DNA of 22,604 bases from positions 1 through 22,604 of the forward strand of contig JAFNJA010000009.1 of assembly GCA_017601265.1 (NCBI GenBank), written 5' to 3'. Within the stretch, counting starts at the first letter, position 1, and every line of letters begins with the position of its first letter. The notes beneath the pieces are model-generated. The model had not been told where the DNA came from, did no database searches, and saw only the letters and a list, made by a program, of their open reading frames with translations. Shown piece by piece: positions 1 to 7,839 of the stretch. Made by a program: the position numbers and the translations under genes. The DNA comes from Candidatus Brockarchaeota archaeon (GTDB taxonomy: Archaea; Thermoproteota; EX4484-205; DTQO01).

Positions 1-32
1 GCACCTAGGCGGCCGAGAGGACGGTCCAGGTC

Positions 33-1214
33 GTGAGGAAGGGGCACAACGGCGCGGGCTGCACGATGAACGACGGCAGCCTCCTTCTAAGGGACATGTG
101 GCGCGGAGTTGAAGTGATAAGGCCGATGACGCCGGACGTTTCTGAGATCCTCCAGACCATCCTCCATCCCAGCTTCGAAAGGTGGGGGAGGGGGATCAAG
201 TTCTTCGGCGACGTGCTTGCGTACAACATCGCGTCATCCTCGATACTGCTGAACGATTTAGTCAGGAAGGAGGGAAGGAAGTACGACGTAGTCTCGACCC
301 ACGACTGGTTGTCGGTCTTTTCGGGCCTGTCGATAAAAAACGAGCTGAAGCTTCCCATGGTCTTCCACGTGCACTCGACCGAGAAGGGCAGGACCTTCGG
401 AGGGGGCAGCAACGCGATATACTCCTTGGAATACGAGGCGGGAAAACGTTCGGAGATGGTCATAACGGTATCTTACGCCATGAGGGACGAGCTCATCAGC
501 TTGGGGTTCGAGGAGAAGAAGATACGGGTGGTGTACAACGGAATCGACGTCGAAGCGTGGAACCCTGACAAGATAAGGGTAGAAAAGGTAACCGGCCTCA
601 GGGAAAGGTACGGGATCTCGGAAAAAGACCCGATGATCCTCTTCGTCGGGAGGCTGACGGGCGTCAAGGGGGTCGACAGGCTCGTCATGGCGATGCCGCA
701 CGTGCTAAGGAAAATCCCAAACGCCAAGCTGGTCATAGTCGGAATGGGCGACCTCGAGAAGCACCTGGACAACCTGGCGTCCACGCTCAACGTCCAAGAC
801 AAGGTCGTTAGGAGGTACGAGTTTTTGGGGGACGAGGAAAAGATGGTCCACTACGCGGCTTGCGACGTCGCGGTCTTCCCGTCCCTTTACGAGCCTTTCG
901 GGATAGTGAGCTTGGAGGCGATGAGCATGGGAAAACCCGTCGTAGTCGGAGCGAGGGACGTGAGCGGCATGAGGGAGCAGGTGATCCCGAGCGGCCCTGA
1001 CCAATGCGGCTTCCACGTCAACCCCCACGAACCTTCCGACATAGCTTGGGGCTTGATCGCGGCCATAAGCAACAGGGAATTGAACAAAACCTACGGGGCC
1101 AACGCCAGGAAGAGGGTCGTGAGCATGTTCACGTGGGAGAAGGCCGCCGACGCCACCGTAAAAGCTTATGAGGAGGTGGCCTCAGCGCGTTGGGGCGAAA
1201 GCGCTCCGCGATGA
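33..1214 (+). CDS. Glycogen-synthase-like GT4 glycosyltransferase, 5' end uncertain
   Basis: A GT-B fold retaining glycosyltransferase that would move a sugar from a nucleotide-sugar to a glycan in the cytoplasm. Visible motifs, numbered from the GTG at 33: THDW near residue 89, FVGRLTGVKGVD with R207 and K212 that bind the donor phosphates, and the E-x7-E motif EPFGIVSLE (E287, E295). The C-terminal stretch FTWEKAADATVKAYEE matches the end of archaeal glycogen synthases. The N-terminal glycine-rich loop that should precede residue 1 by about 35-40 residues is missing: an in-frame TAG lies at 6-8 and the window begins there. Residues just upstream of the GTG still read as family-like sequence (ERTVQVV), so the true gene probably starts outside the window and may be frameshifted near 10-20. 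First gene of a four-gene cluster. Glycogen or another glucan is the likely product, but the acceptor is not shown by the sequence. Confidence 0.85.
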   Translation: MRKGHNGAGCTMNDGSLLLRDMWRGVEVIRPMTPDVSEILQTILHPSFERWGRGIKFFGDVLAYNIASSSILLNDLVRKEGRKYDVVSTHDWLSVFSGLSIKNELKLPMVFHVHSTEKGRTFGGGSNAIYSLEYEAGKRSEMVITVSYAMRDELISLGFEEKKIRVVYNGIDVEAWNPDKIRVEKVTGLRERYGISEKDPMILFVGRLTGVKGVDRLVMAMPHVLRKIPNAKLVIVGMGDLEKHLDNLASTLNVQDKVVRRYEFLGDEEKMVHYAACDVAVFPSLYEPFGIVSLEAMSMGKPVVVGARDVSGMREQVIPSGPDQCGFHVNPHEPSDIAWGLIAAISNRELNKTYGANARKRVVSMFTWEKAADATVKAYEEVASARWGESAPR

Positions 1215-1247
1215 GCATGGAAGCTTGCGGGCGGGGAGGCGAAGGGC

Positions 1248-1508
1248 ATGGATGAGCAAGAGATCAAGTCCAAGGGTATCGTGTTCTACGTCCTTTCCAA
1301 GTTGCACGAGCTTTGCATTTCGATGCCGGAACTGGCCACGAGCGTCGAGGAGATTTCCCCGAAGATCGGATTGTCGCGCGAAGAAACGGCGGAGACTCTC
1401 GACAAGCTCGCCTCGGAATACTTGGTAACGTACGTCGAGGCGGACGGGAAGAAGAAGTTCTACCTGACAAGCAGGGGAATAATAGCCGCCTGCTCGATCT
1501 TCACCTAG
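1248..1508 (+). CDS. Small winged-helix DNA-binding protein
   Basis: An 86-residue protein with the layout of a winged helix-turn-helix: an N-terminal helix (KGIVFYVLSKLHEL), a central helix-turn-helix region (EEISPKIGLSREETAETLDKLASE, about residues 33-56) and a short wing (YVEADGKKKFYLTSRG). There is no ligand domain or membrane segment. The ATG at 1248 follows a purine-rich GGGGAGGC ribosome binding site. It lies 33 bases after the upstream glycosyltransferase and its stop is only 2 bases before the next one, so it is co-transcribed with the cluster. A local transcriptional regulator is the natural reading, but its target is inferred from position only. Confidence 0.75.
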   Translation: MDEQEIKSKGIVFYVLSKLHELCISMPELATSVEEISPKIGLSREETAETLDKLASEYLVTYVEADGKKKFYLTSRGIIAACSIFT

Positions 1509-1510
1509 CG

Positions 1511-2146
1511 ATGCGGCCGATGACGCTGAAAAGGGTATTGGTTTTAACTGCCGAATACCCGCCCCGAACCATCGGCGAAGTAGCGGCAAGCGCGCGGGCG
1601 CTCTCCAAAAGGTTGGCGACGGAGGGCATCCTTGTCTCGGTGGTTACGTTCGACGACTGGAGGCCGGGGCAAGCGGTGGAGGAAGGGGTCAGGGTTTGCA
1701 GGGTAACCGCCCCGGTCAGGACTTTCTACTCGATACTCACCTGGGCCCCGTTGGTGGCCCCCGAGTTCGTGAGGGCCTCTTCGAGCGTCATACGGGGCGA
1801 GGGTGTCGACCTCATACACTCCTTCGAGTGGGTTACGGGCCTGCCCGCGATAACCCTGAAGGCCGTGTACCGCCTGCCCCTCGTTTGCACCTTCCACAGC
1901 ATAGAAGCGCAGAGGGCCGCGGACAAGGATTCCCCGCTCTCGCAAAGCATCTCTTTTTTGGAGAAGGAGTTGGCGCGCGAAAGCGACGTCGTGACCGCTA
2001 CGAACGAGGACACGGCCAGGATGCTGAGATCGGAATACGGCCTGCCGGAGAAGGCAAGCGTCATCAGGTTCGGAGTCGAAAGCGACTTCGTAGATCTGCT
2101 CTCGATTTACCGCCGATTGGTGCGTGATGGGAAACGAGGGTCCTGA
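1511..2146 (+). CDS. N-terminal-domain-only GT4 glycosyltransferase remnant
   Basis: A 211-residue protein matching only the N-terminal (acceptor-side) Rossmann domain of a GT-B glycosyltransferase. It begins like its neighbour (LKRVLVLTAEYPPR) and keeps LIHSFEW and FHSIEAQR, but the glycine loop that reads VGGLATHV in the downstream gene is IGEVAASA here. After VIRFGVESDF it jumps to a tail (LLSIYRRLVRDGK) of the kind found at the very end of such enzymes. The whole nucleotide-sugar-binding domain with the G-R-K and E-x7-E motifs is absent; full members are about 380-430 residues. The stop TGA overlaps the ATG of the next gene, so it is still translated in an operon. Probably a deletion product that is inactive alone, or an accessory subunit of a neighbouring transferase. 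ATG at 1520 is an alternative start. Confidence 0.7.
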   Translation: MRPMTLKRVLVLTAEYPPRTIGEVAASARALSKRLATEGILVSVVTFDDWRPGQAVEEGVRVCRVTAPVRTFYSILTWAPLVAPEFVRASSSVIRGEGVDLIHSFEWVTGLPAITLKAVYRLPLVCTFHSIEAQRAADKDSPLSQSISFLEKELARESDVVTATNEDTARMLRSEYGLPEKASVIRFGVESDFVDLLSIYRRLVRDGKRGS

Positions 2147-3291
2147 TGCTCAGTTGGGAGTATCCGCCGCGCAAAGTTGGCGGGCTCGCGACGCACGTGT
2201 ACGAGCTGACGAAAGCCCTCTCGGAGGTTGCCGAGATCCACGTCGTCACTTGCAGCTTTCCGGGCGCTCCGGACACCGAGAGCGCCAAGGGCGCGACCGT
2301 GCACAGGGTGAACGTCTACACGGCCCCGTCCCCGGACTTCTTGACTTGGACCATGCTCATGAACGCAAACCTCCTAAAGGCGGGCGCCAAGCTCCTCGCT
2401 GGAAAATCGTTCGACGTCATACACTGCCACGACTGGCTCGTCGCGCCGGCGTGCATCGCCCTGAAGCACGCCGTCGACGGGCGCCTGATCGCGACGATCC
2501 ACTCCACGGAGAGCGGCAGGAGGCGCGGGATCCACACGGACTACCAGAGGGTAATAAACGAGATCGAGGGCTGGCTGACGTACGAGGCCAACAAGGTTGT
2601 TTGCTGCAGCTGGTCGATGGTAAACGAGGTTGCTTCGCTGTTCAACGTCCCTAGGGACAAGATATGGATGATACCGAACGGCATCGACACCGAGGTTTTC
2701 AAGCCGACCCAGCCAGACGGCCTTTTCAGGAAAATGTACGCGAACCAGGGGGAGAGGATCGTCCTTTACGTCGGCAGGCTGGTGCCCGAGAAGGGCGTGA
2801 ACGTCCTGATAGGCGCGGTGCCGAAGATACTCTCGTCCCACCCGGACGCGAAGTTCGTGATAGTCGGGGAGGGGTACGCCAAGGAACAGCTGATGTCGAT
2901 CGCGAAGCACCTCGGGGTCGAACAAAAGGTCTACTTCACGGGGTACTTGAGCGACGGCGACGTGAGGAAGCTCCTGTCTTCCGCGTACCTGCAGGTCATT
3001 CCGTCCCTTTACGAACCTTTCGGGATAGTTTGCCTGGAGGCGGCCGCGTCGGGAGTGCCCGTCGTGGCCTCGGACACGGGCGGGCTTTCCGAAATAGTCG
3101 AGGACGGGGCCACGGGATTCAAGGTTCCGCCGGACAACTCGGACGCTTTGGCTGCGGCCGTTAACGCGATCTTGTCGGACGGCGCCCTCAGGGATAGGAT
3201 GTCGAAGAGGGCGCGGGAGAGGGCCGTTGAGCGGTTCTCCATGAAGGCGATAGCGGACTTAACTATGGAGATGTACCGTTCGCTGTTTTAA
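2146..3291 (+). CDS. GT4 glycosyltransferase, glycogen-synthase-like
   Basis: A complete 381-residue GT-B enzyme expected to transfer a hexose from a nucleotide-sugar to a glycan in the cytoplasm. Domain order: the N-terminal Rossmann domain opens with MLSWEYPPRKVGGLATH (glycine loop at residues 12-14) and has IHCHDW near 92-97. The C-terminal domain has IPNGIDTEVF (176-185), YVGRLVPEKGVN with R211 and K216, and EPFGIVCLE (E290, E298). The C-terminal extension ends with a family-typical helix (ERFSMKAIADLTMEMY). It starts at an ATG that overlaps the upstream stop by one base (TGATG), so it is translationally coupled. An in-frame TGA at 2125-2127 rules out a much longer N-terminus. It resembles the archaeal glucan-building GT4/GT5-like enzymes; the exact donor and product cannot be read from the sequence. 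Confidence 0.9.
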   Translation: MLSWEYPPRKVGGLATHVYELTKALSEVAEIHVVTCSFPGAPDTESAKGATVHRVNVYTAPSPDFLTWTMLMNANLLKAGAKLLAGKSFDVIHCHDWLVAPACIALKHAVDGRLIATIHSTESGRRRGIHTDYQRVINEIEGWLTYEANKVVCCSWSMVNEVASLFNVPRDKIWMIPNGIDTEVFKPTQPDGLFRKMYANQGERIVLYVGRLVPEKGVNVLIGAVPKILSSHPDAKFVIVGEGYAKEQLMSIAKHLGVEQKVYFTGYLSDGDVRKLLSSAYLQVIPSLYEPFGIVCLEAAASGVPVVASDTGGLSEIVEDGATGFKVPPDNSDALAAAVNAILSDGALRDRMSKRARERAVERFSMKAIADLTMEMYRSLF

Positions 3292-3376
3292 CTTCCTTCG
3301 GATCTAAACTGGATCCAAGCCTTTTGGCGATCGAGCCGCGCGAGGCTCGAGCCTTTCCGAAGCCCAGCCGCGGCAA

Positions 3377-3387
3377 AGAGATAAAGC
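3377..3387 (+). promoter_or_regulatory. TATA-like box of the ribose-bisphosphate isomerase gene
   Basis: The AT-rich AGAGATAAAGC stands in GC-rich surroundings about 29 bases before the ATG at 3412, the spacing expected for a leaderless archaeal transcript. Confidence 0.5.
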
Positions 3388-3411
3388 TGGCGCCCGCGCC
3401 TTTGCTGCGCC

Positions 3412-4350
3412 ATGCCGTCGAAGTTTTTGCTTTCAACGGCCGAGAAGATAAGGGACATGAGGATAAGGGGAGCAAGCAAGATAGCGAGGGCTGCGGCGGA
3501 GGCGATGATGGAAGAGGCCAGTCTCGCCAAAGCGGATTCCCCGGAAGAATTTGCCGGGATCATGAGGTACGCGGCAGGCTGCCTGCTCCAAACCAGGCCT
3601 ACCGCCGTGTCGTTGCCAAACGCCATCGAGTACATAATGGCCCCCCTCGAAAAAGCTTTCTCCCAAGGGAGCGGAGTCGAAGAGCTGAGGGCGATCGTCC
3701 GCGGGAGGGCGAAGGAGTTCGTCGAGAACTCGGTACAGGCGACGAAAAAAATAGGCGTGTTGGGCGCCGAGCTCCTTGGGGTCAAGAGCGTGGTGATGAC
3801 CCATTGCCACAGCACCGCGGTGGTGTCGATATTCGCCGAAGCTCGCAAGCAGGGCAAATTCATTTCGGCCTTCGTGAAAGAAACCAGGCCGAGGTACCAG
3901 GGCCACATAACGGCGAGGCAGCTCTCGGAACTGGGCGTGAAAGTCAACCTGATCGTCGATTCCGCAGCCCTGTACTACATGGACCGGGTCGATGCCGTTC
4001 TGGTGGGGGCTGACGCTATAGCCATGGACGGGAGCGTTGCGAACAAGATCGGAACGCGCCTCACGGCCTTGGCCGCCGCCAAAATGGGCAAACCGGTCCA
4101 CGTAGCTGCTGAAACTTACAAAATAGCCCTCAAGGCAAAAACGGGGTCCTCGATCCCGATCGAGATGAGAAGCCCCCTCGAGGTCGTGCCCGAAGAGTTC
4201 GTGCGCGAAAACCGAGGAATCGAGATACTGAACCCATCGTTCGACGTAACGGAACCGGAGATGATCTCGGACATAGTGACGGAGGCGGGAGTCCTTAGCC
4301 CCCCTTTCTCGGCTTCGATAATGGAGGCAGTGTCGAGGCTCGGTTACTGA
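3412..4350 (+). CDS. Ribose-1,5-bisphosphate isomerase (aIF2B-alpha-like family)
   Basis: Isomerises ribose 1,5-bisphosphate to ribulose 1,5-bisphosphate, the second step of the archaeal AMP pathway between AMP phosphorylase and type III RubisCO. 312 residues, normal for the family. The N-terminal helical domain carries RGASKIARAAAEAM (19-32) and RPTAVSLPNAI (62-72). The catalytic pair is present: C132 in THCHSTAV and D201 in VLVGADAIAMDG, matching the Cys and Asp known from the Thermococcus enzyme. NKIGT (211-215) and PIEMRSP follow. This separates it from eIF2B regulatory subunits, which lack both residues. It has its own TATA box, so it appears to be a single-gene unit. Its pathway partners are not in this window. 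Confidence 0.9.
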   Translation: MPSKFLLSTAEKIRDMRIRGASKIARAAAEAMMEEASLAKADSPEEFAGIMRYAAGCLLQTRPTAVSLPNAIEYIMAPLEKAFSQGSGVEELRAIVRGRAKEFVENSVQATKKIGVLGAELLGVKSVVMTHCHSTAVVSIFAEARKQGKFISAFVKETRPRYQGHITARQLSELGVKVNLIVDSAALYYMDRVDAVLVGADAIAMDGSVANKIGTRLTALAAAKMGKPVHVAAETYKIALKAKTGSSIPIEMRSPLEVVPEEFVRENRGIEILNPSFDVTEPEMISDIVTEAGVLSPPFSASIMEAVSRLGY

Positions 4351-4493
4351 CGTAAGGCCGAAAACCCGCTTCATGAGGCATCGAAAAATCTGCCGTTGCC
4401 GATGCGGCCTTCGCGCTCCGATCAAAGAAGTTAGGGAATTTCGGGTCGACACCGTTCGATCCCGTTAGTCAGGCGCGCGTCGATGCGGCCAAA

Positions 4494-4502
4494 TTTTAAA
4501 TA
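4494..4502 (+). promoter_or_regulatory. TATA box of the DUF6785-like membrane protein gene
   Basis: AAATTTTAAATAC is the only strongly AT-rich run in the 184-base gap before the gene. It predicts transcription start near 4525, about ten bases before the TTG start at 4535, and so supports that start. Confidence 0.65.
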
Positions 4503-4534
4503 CCGTAAGCCCGGGTTCCGCGCAGGTTCGCGAT

Positions 4535-6562
4535 TTGGAGAAGGTCGTAAACGAGGGAGCGAGGGCAAGGTACCTGGCCGCGGTGGCTTTTCTTGGAATC
4601 GCGTTCTCGTTCGTCGCCAACGCGTGGCTAGCGCTGCAACCCAGCTACTACATGGTCGTCAATTACAACATGGGTTACGTGGGTTGCGCATTGAGCTTGG
4701 CTCCGCTTTCCTTCCTCGGTATTTTCTCGTTCACGTTTTTGGGAAGGTTCTGGAAGGGCCGCCCCAACCTCGAAACCCTGACCGTAGTATATTGCGTGGC
4801 GATGATGACGGCGTTCCTCTGCAACCATTATTACCCTTGGTACGTCCCGGGAAGCGTTTTCACGAGCAGGGCAATCGAGCCAGACCTTTCGATAAAGTAC
4901 TTCCCGTGGTACATGGCCCCCTCCAAGGGGGTCATAACCGACATGATATACGGAAGCCCTTCCATTCCGGTCGCCGAATGGCTCCCCTCCTTGCTCTTCT
5001 GGAGCATCTTCCAGTGGGTGTTCGGCATTTTCTCGGTCTCAATGGCGGCGGTCCTGAGGAGGAGCTGGCTGGATATAGAGAAGTTGCCCTTCCCCCACAC
5101 CGAAATCATGTACACCTTCGTCAGCAAGGCCTCCGGAGAGCGCGGCGGGAGCCTCCTCCACAGGCTCGGCTCGCGCCTCGCGATCGGCATGCTCATCGGG
5201 CTGGCCGTCCAAGTGCCCATATTCATGACCTTCGTCTTTCCGTGGTTCCCGGACGTATACGCTTGGAAGGTGAACAACTGCTATTTCGGGGCTACTTGGG
5301 TGACCCCCGAATCGCCCCTCGCTCCCGTCGCGGGTTTCCAGACGTTCAACAAATGGCCGCCTTTCTACGCGCTCTTTTACCTCGTGCCCGCGTTCGTGTT
5401 GAAGAGCTACCTAGTATCCTTCTTGGTGTACCTGATACTGACCCAGATCTTCTATTCCATGGGCTATTACACCGGCCTCCTCGAGAACCCAGGCTGCGGC
5501 AGGAATTGGTGCCCGCCCAACCCGGGCCAGTCTCCTCCGATCAAGTGGTTTGCCGTCGCGAACATAGGCGGACCCATAGGGCTCGCTTTGTGGTACGTGA
5601 TAATGAACAGGAGCTACCTTCTAACCACGCTCAAGGCCGCCATCGGCAGGTTGGACGAAGCCGAAAACCTAGAAAGCAAGGAGGCGATCAGCTACCGAAG
5701 CGCTTGGATCATGCTCATCGGTTCGGCGATCGGCATTGTGGCTTTCTTTTCGGTGATCGCGCCACCCCAATCGGCGAACGGATTGGTGGCCATACTGATC
5801 GTCCCCCTGGTCTGCTTTGTGTGGAACATGGGAGCAAGGGTCTTCGCTTACACCGGCTTCAACGGCGTGGTTTACAGCGGGGCAGGAACCGCTTTCGTAT
5901 GGAGCATATGGCCCCAACAGCCCGTGCCGATTACCGAAGAGTGGTTCACGCACATGTTCATGCAGCGCACCTTGATAACGGACGGTTCCTACGGTTACGG
6001 TTGGTCAGGCGTTTTTCCCGCCGTGCTGTCCAGTTTCAAGATGGCAGAGTTCACCGGGACGAGCAACAGAAAGATCGCCGAAGTCGTGCTTGTTGTCCTC
6101 TTGGTCGTGCCTTTCTCCTCGCTGCTGAGCATGGTGGCGCTTTCGCACGCGTTCGGCGCAAGCAGGTTCGCCGAGTACGCGGACATGGGCAGCAACGTTG
6201 TGATGAGGTTCGCCTACGAGGGCTCCCACGAGAGCTGGCCCGCGAAATCGCCGTACCAGTTCGAGGTCGCTTTCGGGATAGTCATGGTGGGGCTCCTGTC
6301 ATACCTCCATTCCAGGTTCCTGTGGTTCCCGATAGAGCCCGTCGGGTGGCTGATGTCAATATCTGAGCACACGCAGCTGGAAGGTGTTTGGACGCCCATC
6401 CTCGCGGCTTACGTCGCGAAGACGATAACGCTCAGGGTCGGCGGAAGCAAGGCTTACGAGGAATACGGGGTGCCGGTCGCGTCCGGCATGATCATAGGAA
6501 CGGCAATAGCCATATTGCTGGGCGGTTTCACGGGCGCGGTTAGGTTCTTCTTCCCCTTCTAG
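4535..6562 (+). CDS. OPT-like multi-pass membrane protein (DUF6785/DUF6784 type)
   Basis: A 675-residue, strongly hydrophobic protein with roughly a dozen membrane helices spread along its length, beginning with LAAVAFLGIAFSFVANAWLA. Features recalling the DUF6785/DUF6784 pair, which resembles oligopeptide transporters, are a cytoplasmic segment with DIEKLPFPHTEIMY around residue 185, and near the C-terminus LHSRFLWFPIEPVGW, followed by a cytoplasmic GGSKAYEEYGVP segment and a last helix. It is probably a transporter; the substrate is unknown. The start is TTG, chosen from the promoter spacing. The gene ends by overlapping the convergent uroporphyrinogen-decarboxylase-family gene by four bases. 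The family call rests on remembered motif resemblance and is less certain than the topology. Confidence 0.75.
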   Translation: MEKVVNEGARARYLAAVAFLGIAFSFVANAWLALQPSYYMVVNYNMGYVGCALSLAPLSFLGIFSFTFLGRFWKGRPNLETLTVVYCVAMMTAFLCNHYYPWYVPGSVFTSRAIEPDLSIKYFPWYMAPSKGVITDMIYGSPSIPVAEWLPSLLFWSIFQWVFGIFSVSMAAVLRRSWLDIEKLPFPHTEIMYTFVSKASGERGGSLLHRLGSRLAIGMLIGLAVQVPIFMTFVFPWFPDVYAWKVNNCYFGATWVTPESPLAPVAGFQTFNKWPPFYALFYLVPAFVLKSYLVSFLVYLILTQIFYSMGYYTGLLENPGCGRNWCPPNPGQSPPIKWFAVANIGGPIGLALWYVIMNRSYLLTTLKAAIGRLDEAENLESKEAISYRSAWIMLIGSAIGIVAFFSVIAPPQSANGLVAILIVPLVCFVWNMGARVFAYTGFNGVVYSGAGTAFVWSIWPQQPVPITEEWFTHMFMQRTLITDGSYGYGWSGVFPAVLSSFKMAEFTGTSNRKIAEVVLVVLLVVPFSSLLSMVALSHAFGASRFAEYADMGSNVVMRFAYEGSHESWPAKSPYQFEVAFGIVMVGLLSYLHSRFLWFPIEPVGWLMSISEHTQLEGVWTPILAAYVAKTITLRVGGSKAYEEYGVPVASGMIIGTAIAILLGGFTGAVRFFFPF

Positions 6563-7656
6563 CTCGTTCCACGCTTCCTGGCATTCCACCCGTATTTCAT
6601 GGCCGTCCCGTAGAGCGCCAGGATGTTCTCAACCGAAACGTCGGGTTGCATGGCATGGGTAGGGCCGAGAATTAGCCCCGTAGGACCAAGGTTCGATACG
6701 CGGTCCAAAACCTCTTTGGCTACGTCGTCCGGCGTGCCGAAGGGCAGCGTGCTCTGGACGCCCATCGTCCCATGGAAGCAGACCTTGTCCCCGTACGCCA
6801 TCTTGAGTTCCACCGGGTCCATGCACTCCGGCTGGATCGGATTCAAAATGTCCACGCCAATCCCTATCAAATCCGGGATGATCGGCTCTATCCACCCGTC
6901 GCTGTGGAAAAAGAAGAAGGCCCCGCGCTTGTGGCAGAGCCTGGCTTGCTCCGCGTACCTCGGCATCAGGAAGCGCCTCCAGAGCGAAGGGGGCATCATC
7001 ATGCTCCTCTGCATGCCGACGTCGTCACCGTCGCAGATCACGTCGACGCCCGCGTCGCAGAGAAGCTTGAGCTGCTCAAGCCTTATCCTCTCGATGCCGC
7101 CTATGATCCTGTCGGCCCTGGCCGGATCGGCGTAAAGCATCCTGATCATTTCCGTGAAGCCCGCAAGCTGCCACGCTATCTCCCACATCTCGGTCACGCC
7201 GCCAAAGACGCAATAATCCTTGTACAACCTGCACGTTTTCTCCGCTTCGTCGAAGCCTCTCGCGTCGACCTCCGGCCAAACGTACTCTTCAAGGGGGATG
7301 TGCTGCAGCGGATGCCTGTGGTACGTGTACGTGTAGGTGTGGTCGGGGGCCCATACGCTCTCGACGCCCCAAACGTCCCGCCTCACCTCGAAGCCTTGGC
7401 GCTCCCCCACGGTGTACGCTGCCGAGTAAGGGCCTTCCTTCAGTTCAACACCCTTTGGAATGTACCCTCCAACGAGCCCGATGCCGGTGCTGACCACGTC
7501 TACGCCAAGTTTCCTGCAGACCTGCATGTAGTCTTGGGTTCCCAATGACTCGCTCAATAGTTTGTAAGGCTCCGGCCTAATGTTGAGGGCCAACGGAATC
7601 CTGTCGGGCTCCTCGAGCAGAATGCTCCGGATGCAGCGCTCCCTGGAAGTCAGCAA
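6559..7656 (-). CDS. Uroporphyrinogen decarboxylase (URO-D) superfamily protein
   Basis: A 365-residue TIM-barrel protein of the URO-D superfamily, which includes haem-pathway decarboxylases and zinc-dependent corrinoid methyltransferases of the MtaA/MtbA kind. It opens with the typical LTSRERCIRSILLEEPDRIP. Barrel-end motifs are FFFHSDG (H251), NPIQPECMD (C278), CFHGTMG (H295) and GPTHAMQ (H334). The His/Cys set favours metal-dependent methyl transfer over porphyrin decarboxylation, but no corrinoid protein or other haem gene is nearby. TTG start at 7656, fixed by the family N-terminus. It converges on the OPT-like membrane protein with overlapping ends. The precise reaction is not determinable from the sequence. 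Confidence 0.85.
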   Translation of the reverse strand: MLTSRERCIRSILLEEPDRIPLALNIRPEPYKLLSESLGTQDYMQVCRKLGVDVVSTGIGLVGGYIPKGVELKEGPYSAAYTVGERQGFEVRRDVWGVESVWAPDHTYTYTYHRHPLQHIPLEEYVWPEVDARGFDEAEKTCRLYKDYCVFGGVTEMWEIAWQLAGFTEMIRMLYADPARADRIIGGIERIRLEQLKLLCDAGVDVICDGDDVGMQRSMMMPPSLWRRFLMPRYAEQARLCHKRGAFFFFHSDGWIEPIIPDLIGIGVDILNPIQPECMDPVELKMAYGDKVCFHGTMGVQSTLPFGTPDDVAKEVLDRVSNLGPTGLILGPTHAMQPDVSVENILALYGTAMKYGWNARKRGTS

Positions 7657-7807
7657 GCCGAACCGCCATCCCCGATGCTCGCTTCAGCGTCGAAGGCTTC
7701 CAAGGCTTTTGAAACGTCCTGGCCGACCATCTTGGGCCCCTCGTCGCAGAAGGCGCGAATAAGCGTTATCGAAACCAGCCCCCGTGGAAGCGCGGTAAAC
7801 GCGAAAC

Positions 7808-7816
7808 GTAAATAGG
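7808..7816 (+). promoter_or_regulatory. TATA-like box of the DUF763 gene
   Basis: GTAAATAGG lies about 28 bases before the TTG at 7840, consistent with a leaderless transcript and supporting this unusual start codon. Confidence 0.5.
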
Positions 7817-7839
7817 CTGCCCCATCCCAAAACCGGCCG

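Noticed and set aside
3433..4452. Minus-strand ORF of 339 codons opposite the isomerase
   Set aside because: It is antisense to an intact enzyme with its catalytic residues, and its translation is rich in His and Arg with no motif.
4483..6366. Plus-strand ORF of 627 codons overlapping the OPT-like gene
   Set aside because: Its translation is a low-complexity run of Arg, Gly and His with no membrane or domain pattern. The overlapping frame gives a coherent membrane protein with a promoter, so this is a shadow of GC-rich coding DNA.
7650..7730. A 26-codon minus-strand ORF (starting MVGQDVSKALEAF) overlapping the URO-D start
   Set aside because: Its end overlaps the URO-D start in a way that could mean coupling, but it has no clear ribosome binding site or promoter. 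Longer versions run antisense into DUF763.
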